Source: Clostridium sp. (GTDB lineage: Bacteria > Bacillota > Clostridia > Oscillospirales > Acutalibacteraceae). Taken from it: DNA of 64,000 nucleotides. Positions 62,622-64,000 of this stretch are shown piece after piece (position 1 is the stretch's first letter; each line of letters begins with the position of its first letter). The translations under genes and the position numbers were made by a program. The stretch is from contig JAMPGU010000002.1 of NCBI GenBank assembly GCA_023663865.1, positions 1-64,000 of the forward strand, written 5' to 3'. The notes beneath the pieces were generated by a model. The model had not been told where the DNA came from. It did no database searches and saw only the letters and a list, made by a program, of their open reading frames with translations.

Positions 62622-63665
62622 TTATTTTGACACATAGCTGTTAAAGTTTGAACTATATGTTTTGTTATAGTCTTTATCTACCCAAACCGCTTCAACCTCA
62701 TCCATACTCTCAACCAGTGCCTTACCCTCGCTGATTGGCATATTAAACAAGGAGGTGGATAAAGCGTCACCTAACGCAGAATCCCTGCAAATCACAGAGA
62801 CGGACGCCACATACTCACTGGGCATTAATGTTTCAGGATTAATGATATGGCAGTATTTTTTACCGTCAACAGTAAAATACCGCTGGTAATCACCGCTTGT
62901 AACCACACTTAAATCGGTTACTTTAAGATTAACTAAATAATCCGAAGCATTTGCCTCCGGGTTTTCAATGCCTATATTCCAAAGCGTTTTGCCGTCATCT
63001 TCCTTAAAGCCAATGGTAGATATATTTCCGCCTATACTGATTGCCGCTGACGACCATAAATTCTCCTCAACCCATTTCGTAATTTCCCGAACGGCATATC
63101 CCTTTGCCACTGCACCTACATCAAGCTTGAGCAAGGGATCGCTGAAATAGACTGTGCTGTTTTCCCGATCAATAATGAGGCTGTTGATATCTGTATGCTT
63201 TGCTGCCTCTTTCAGCGCATTCATATCAGGAAGGTATGCCTCTTCAGGATTGTTGATGGACTGATTACGGGCATTATGCCATAACCGCAGCACCGCACCA
63301 AAGCAGGCATTGGTTTTGCCGCTGCTTAGCTCATAGGTATACTTGCAATACTCTAATAAATCAATAATTCTGCTATCCACCTGAACAGGTGCTTTTGCCG
63401 CCTGCTCATTCACTGTGTAAAGATTATTTATACCTTCGTAGGAATTATAAATATCATATAGCTTATCATACTCTTCCAGCTTGTCGTGAAAAGCCTTGAA
63501 CTTGCTGTCAAATTCCTCCTGACTGTTATCATAAGCAACAACCGTGGATGCAGTATCAAACAAATCTAAGAAACTTGAAGAAAAGCGCTGCTTGTGACTG
63601 ATACTGCAGGAAGTAAGGCAGAGCAGCAGCACAAACGACATAAATATACTAACTGTTTTTTTCAT
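62622..63665 (-). CDS. apbE: FAD:protein FMN transferase, lipoprotein
   Basis: A 347-residue ApbE that transfers FMN from FAD to a threonine of target proteins outside the membrane. A lipoprotein signal ends LTSC (C20). The core has LKLDVGAVAKGYAVREI (about 175), ISIGGNISTIG (about 208), YCHIINPETLMPS (about 268) and the metal-binding GDALSTSLFNM (about 297). It stands first in the gene set with its probable target. The ATG at 63665 has no ribosome site, and a promoter lies nine bases upstream, suggesting a leaderless mRNA. Confidence 0.93.
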   Translation of the reverse strand: MKKTVSIFMSFVLLLCLTSCSISHKQRFSSSFLDLFDTASTVVAYDNSQEEFDSKFKAFHDKLEEYDKLYDIYNSYEGINNLYTVNEQAAKAPVQVDSRIIDLLEYCKYTYELSSGKTNACFGAVLRLWHNARNQSINNPEEAYLPDMNALKEAAKHTDINSLIIDRENSTVYFSDPLLKLDVGAVAKGYAVREITKWVEENLWSSAAISIGGNISTIGFKEDDGKTLWNIGIENPEANASDYLVNLKVTDLSVVTSGDYQRYFTVDGKKYCHIINPETLMPSEYVASVSVICRDSALGDALSTSLFNMPISEGKALVESMDEVEAVWVDKDYNKTYSSNFNSYVSK

Positions 63666-63674
63666 AATATATAA

Positions 63675-63703
63675 ATTATAGCAGATATGCAGTTAAGTTT
63701 CAA
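63675..63703 (-). promoter_or_regulatory. Extended -10 promoter placed for a leaderless apbE transcript
   Basis: On the minus strand TTGAAA (complement of 63698-63703), a 17-bp spacer and TGC-TATAAT (-10 at complement of 63675-63680). Nine bases separate the -10 box from the apbE ATG, leaving a leader of roughly zero to three bases. Confidence 0.65.
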
Positions 63704-63727
63704 TATTTTCTTGTGCTGTAACGAACT

Positions 63728-64000
63728 TTAAGAAGTCTTTTTATTTTTCACCATATTCATAAAAATATAAGCTGCAATAAGCACAGCAACCGTACATATA
63801 AGAATTATGTACATTGTTCCGATTTCAACCTTATTATCAAGGAAATAAATATTACAGTCTACAGAATCCTTTATGACCTCGATAATTTTATCAGGGATAC
63901 CGCAGTCTGTCATTTCTTCATAAACACCACGCATAGCATGATTGCGTATAAGAGATGTTCCGTAAGTACCGGGCAAGAACGAAATCACCCTTTGCAGTCC
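63728..64000 (-). CDS. C-terminal end of an ABC-2 type permease (partial)
   Basis: The final 90 codons of a gene that continues past the right edge of the window. The visible part has SFLPGTYGTSLIRNHAMRGVYEEM, a stretch characteristic of ABC-2 permease subunits, then a short soluble region and a last membrane segment (about 25 hydrophobic residues beginning TMYIILICTVAVL) before a lysine-rich tail. A substrate cannot be named. It is 62 bases upstream of apbE, but apbE has its own promoter. Confidence 0.7.
   Translation of the reverse strand, partial: GLQRVISFLPGTYGTSLIRNHAMRGVYEEMTDCGIPDKIIEVIKDSVDCNIYFLDNKVEIGTMYIILICTVAVLIAAYIFMNMVKNKKTS

Noticed and set aside
1..64000. Insertion sequences, prophage genes, CRISPR arrays, tRNA and rRNA genes.
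   Set aside because: No transposase, integrase or phage domain, no regularly spaced short repeats and no tRNA or rRNA signatures were recognised. Searches with dedicated tools were not possible here.

Overview
The window looks like a chromosomal segment of a low-GC, spore-forming member of the Clostridia, probably Oscillospiraceae/Ruminococcaceae-like (inference). The direct signs are an alpha/beta-type small acid-soluble spore protein, a PdaA-type cortex deacetylase, a T-box leader on thrS, strong AGGAGG ribosome binding sites, -35/-10 promoters with 17-bp spacers, and AT-rich intergenic DNA. I saw no tRNA, rRNA, CRISPR array, insertion sequence or phage gene.

Layout. 0.2-8.6 kb: a two-subunit ABC exporter and a metallophosphoesterase (minus), a histidinol-phosphatase-like PHP protein (plus), a small membrane-anchored protein and T-box-controlled thrS (minus). 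8.7-11 kb: RNase Y and a Dabb protein. 11.1-34.2 kb: one long plus-strand exopolysaccharide operon, opened by a consensus promoter and closed by a hairpin terminator. It carries a Wzz-type co-polymerase, a tyrosine kinase, an initiating sugar-phosphate transferase, four glycosyltransferases, an acetyltransferase, a radical SAM/SPASM enzyme, two pyruvyltransferase-family proteins, an FrhB-like ferredoxin protein, a UDP-glucuronate epimerase, UDP-glucose dehydrogenase, a TupA-like ATP-grasp enzyme, Wzy, Wzx, a large Ig/beta-propeller secreted protein and a VanZ protein. 34.2-41.8 kb: minus-strand accessory metabolism (YeiH, PHP, alpha-galactosidase, PNPOx-like protein, two AraC-type regulators of which one is frameshifted, and a Gfo/Idh/MocA oxidoreductase). 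42-43.7 kb: an ECF sigma factor with a long C-terminal extension, then the spore protein. 43.7-48.9 kb: DUF3048 and an operon of a zinc-ribbon protein, galU, a CPBP protein and tadA (minus). 49-60.8 kb: prfB-mgtC, pdaA, mreBCD-PBP2, mgsA and hisS-aspS-yfbR (plus). 61-64 kb: a tiny transcription unit, then a flavin-transfer cluster (ApbE, FMN-binding protein, NusG-II protein, Gx transporter) and the end of an ABC permease gene (minus).

How genes connect. GalU (47 kb), Ugd and the epimerase make a complete route from glucose-1-phosphate to UDP-glucuronate and UDP-galacturonate, so the exopolysaccharide is probably acidic. The ATP-grasp and pyruvyltransferase-family genes suggest amide and pyruvate decorations (inference). 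MreBCD/PBP2 drive sidewall synthesis. ApbE probably flavinylates the neighbouring FMN-binding protein for extracytoplasmic electron transfer.

Most notable observations: (1) two genes (start codons 6241 minus and 50932 plus) share one design, a terminator-like hairpin whose loop holds a TATAAT and whose 3' arm is the Shine-Dalgarno sequence, then six T and the ATG; (2) three genes (4856 plus, 35948 minus, 63665 minus) look leaderless; (3) the methylglyoxal synthase lacks two catalytic aspartates; (4) the ECF sigma factor has an unrecognised ~270-residue extension and an ECF-type promoter just upstream; (5) a ~175-nt unit with its own promoter, strong RBS, 22-codon ORF and terminator.
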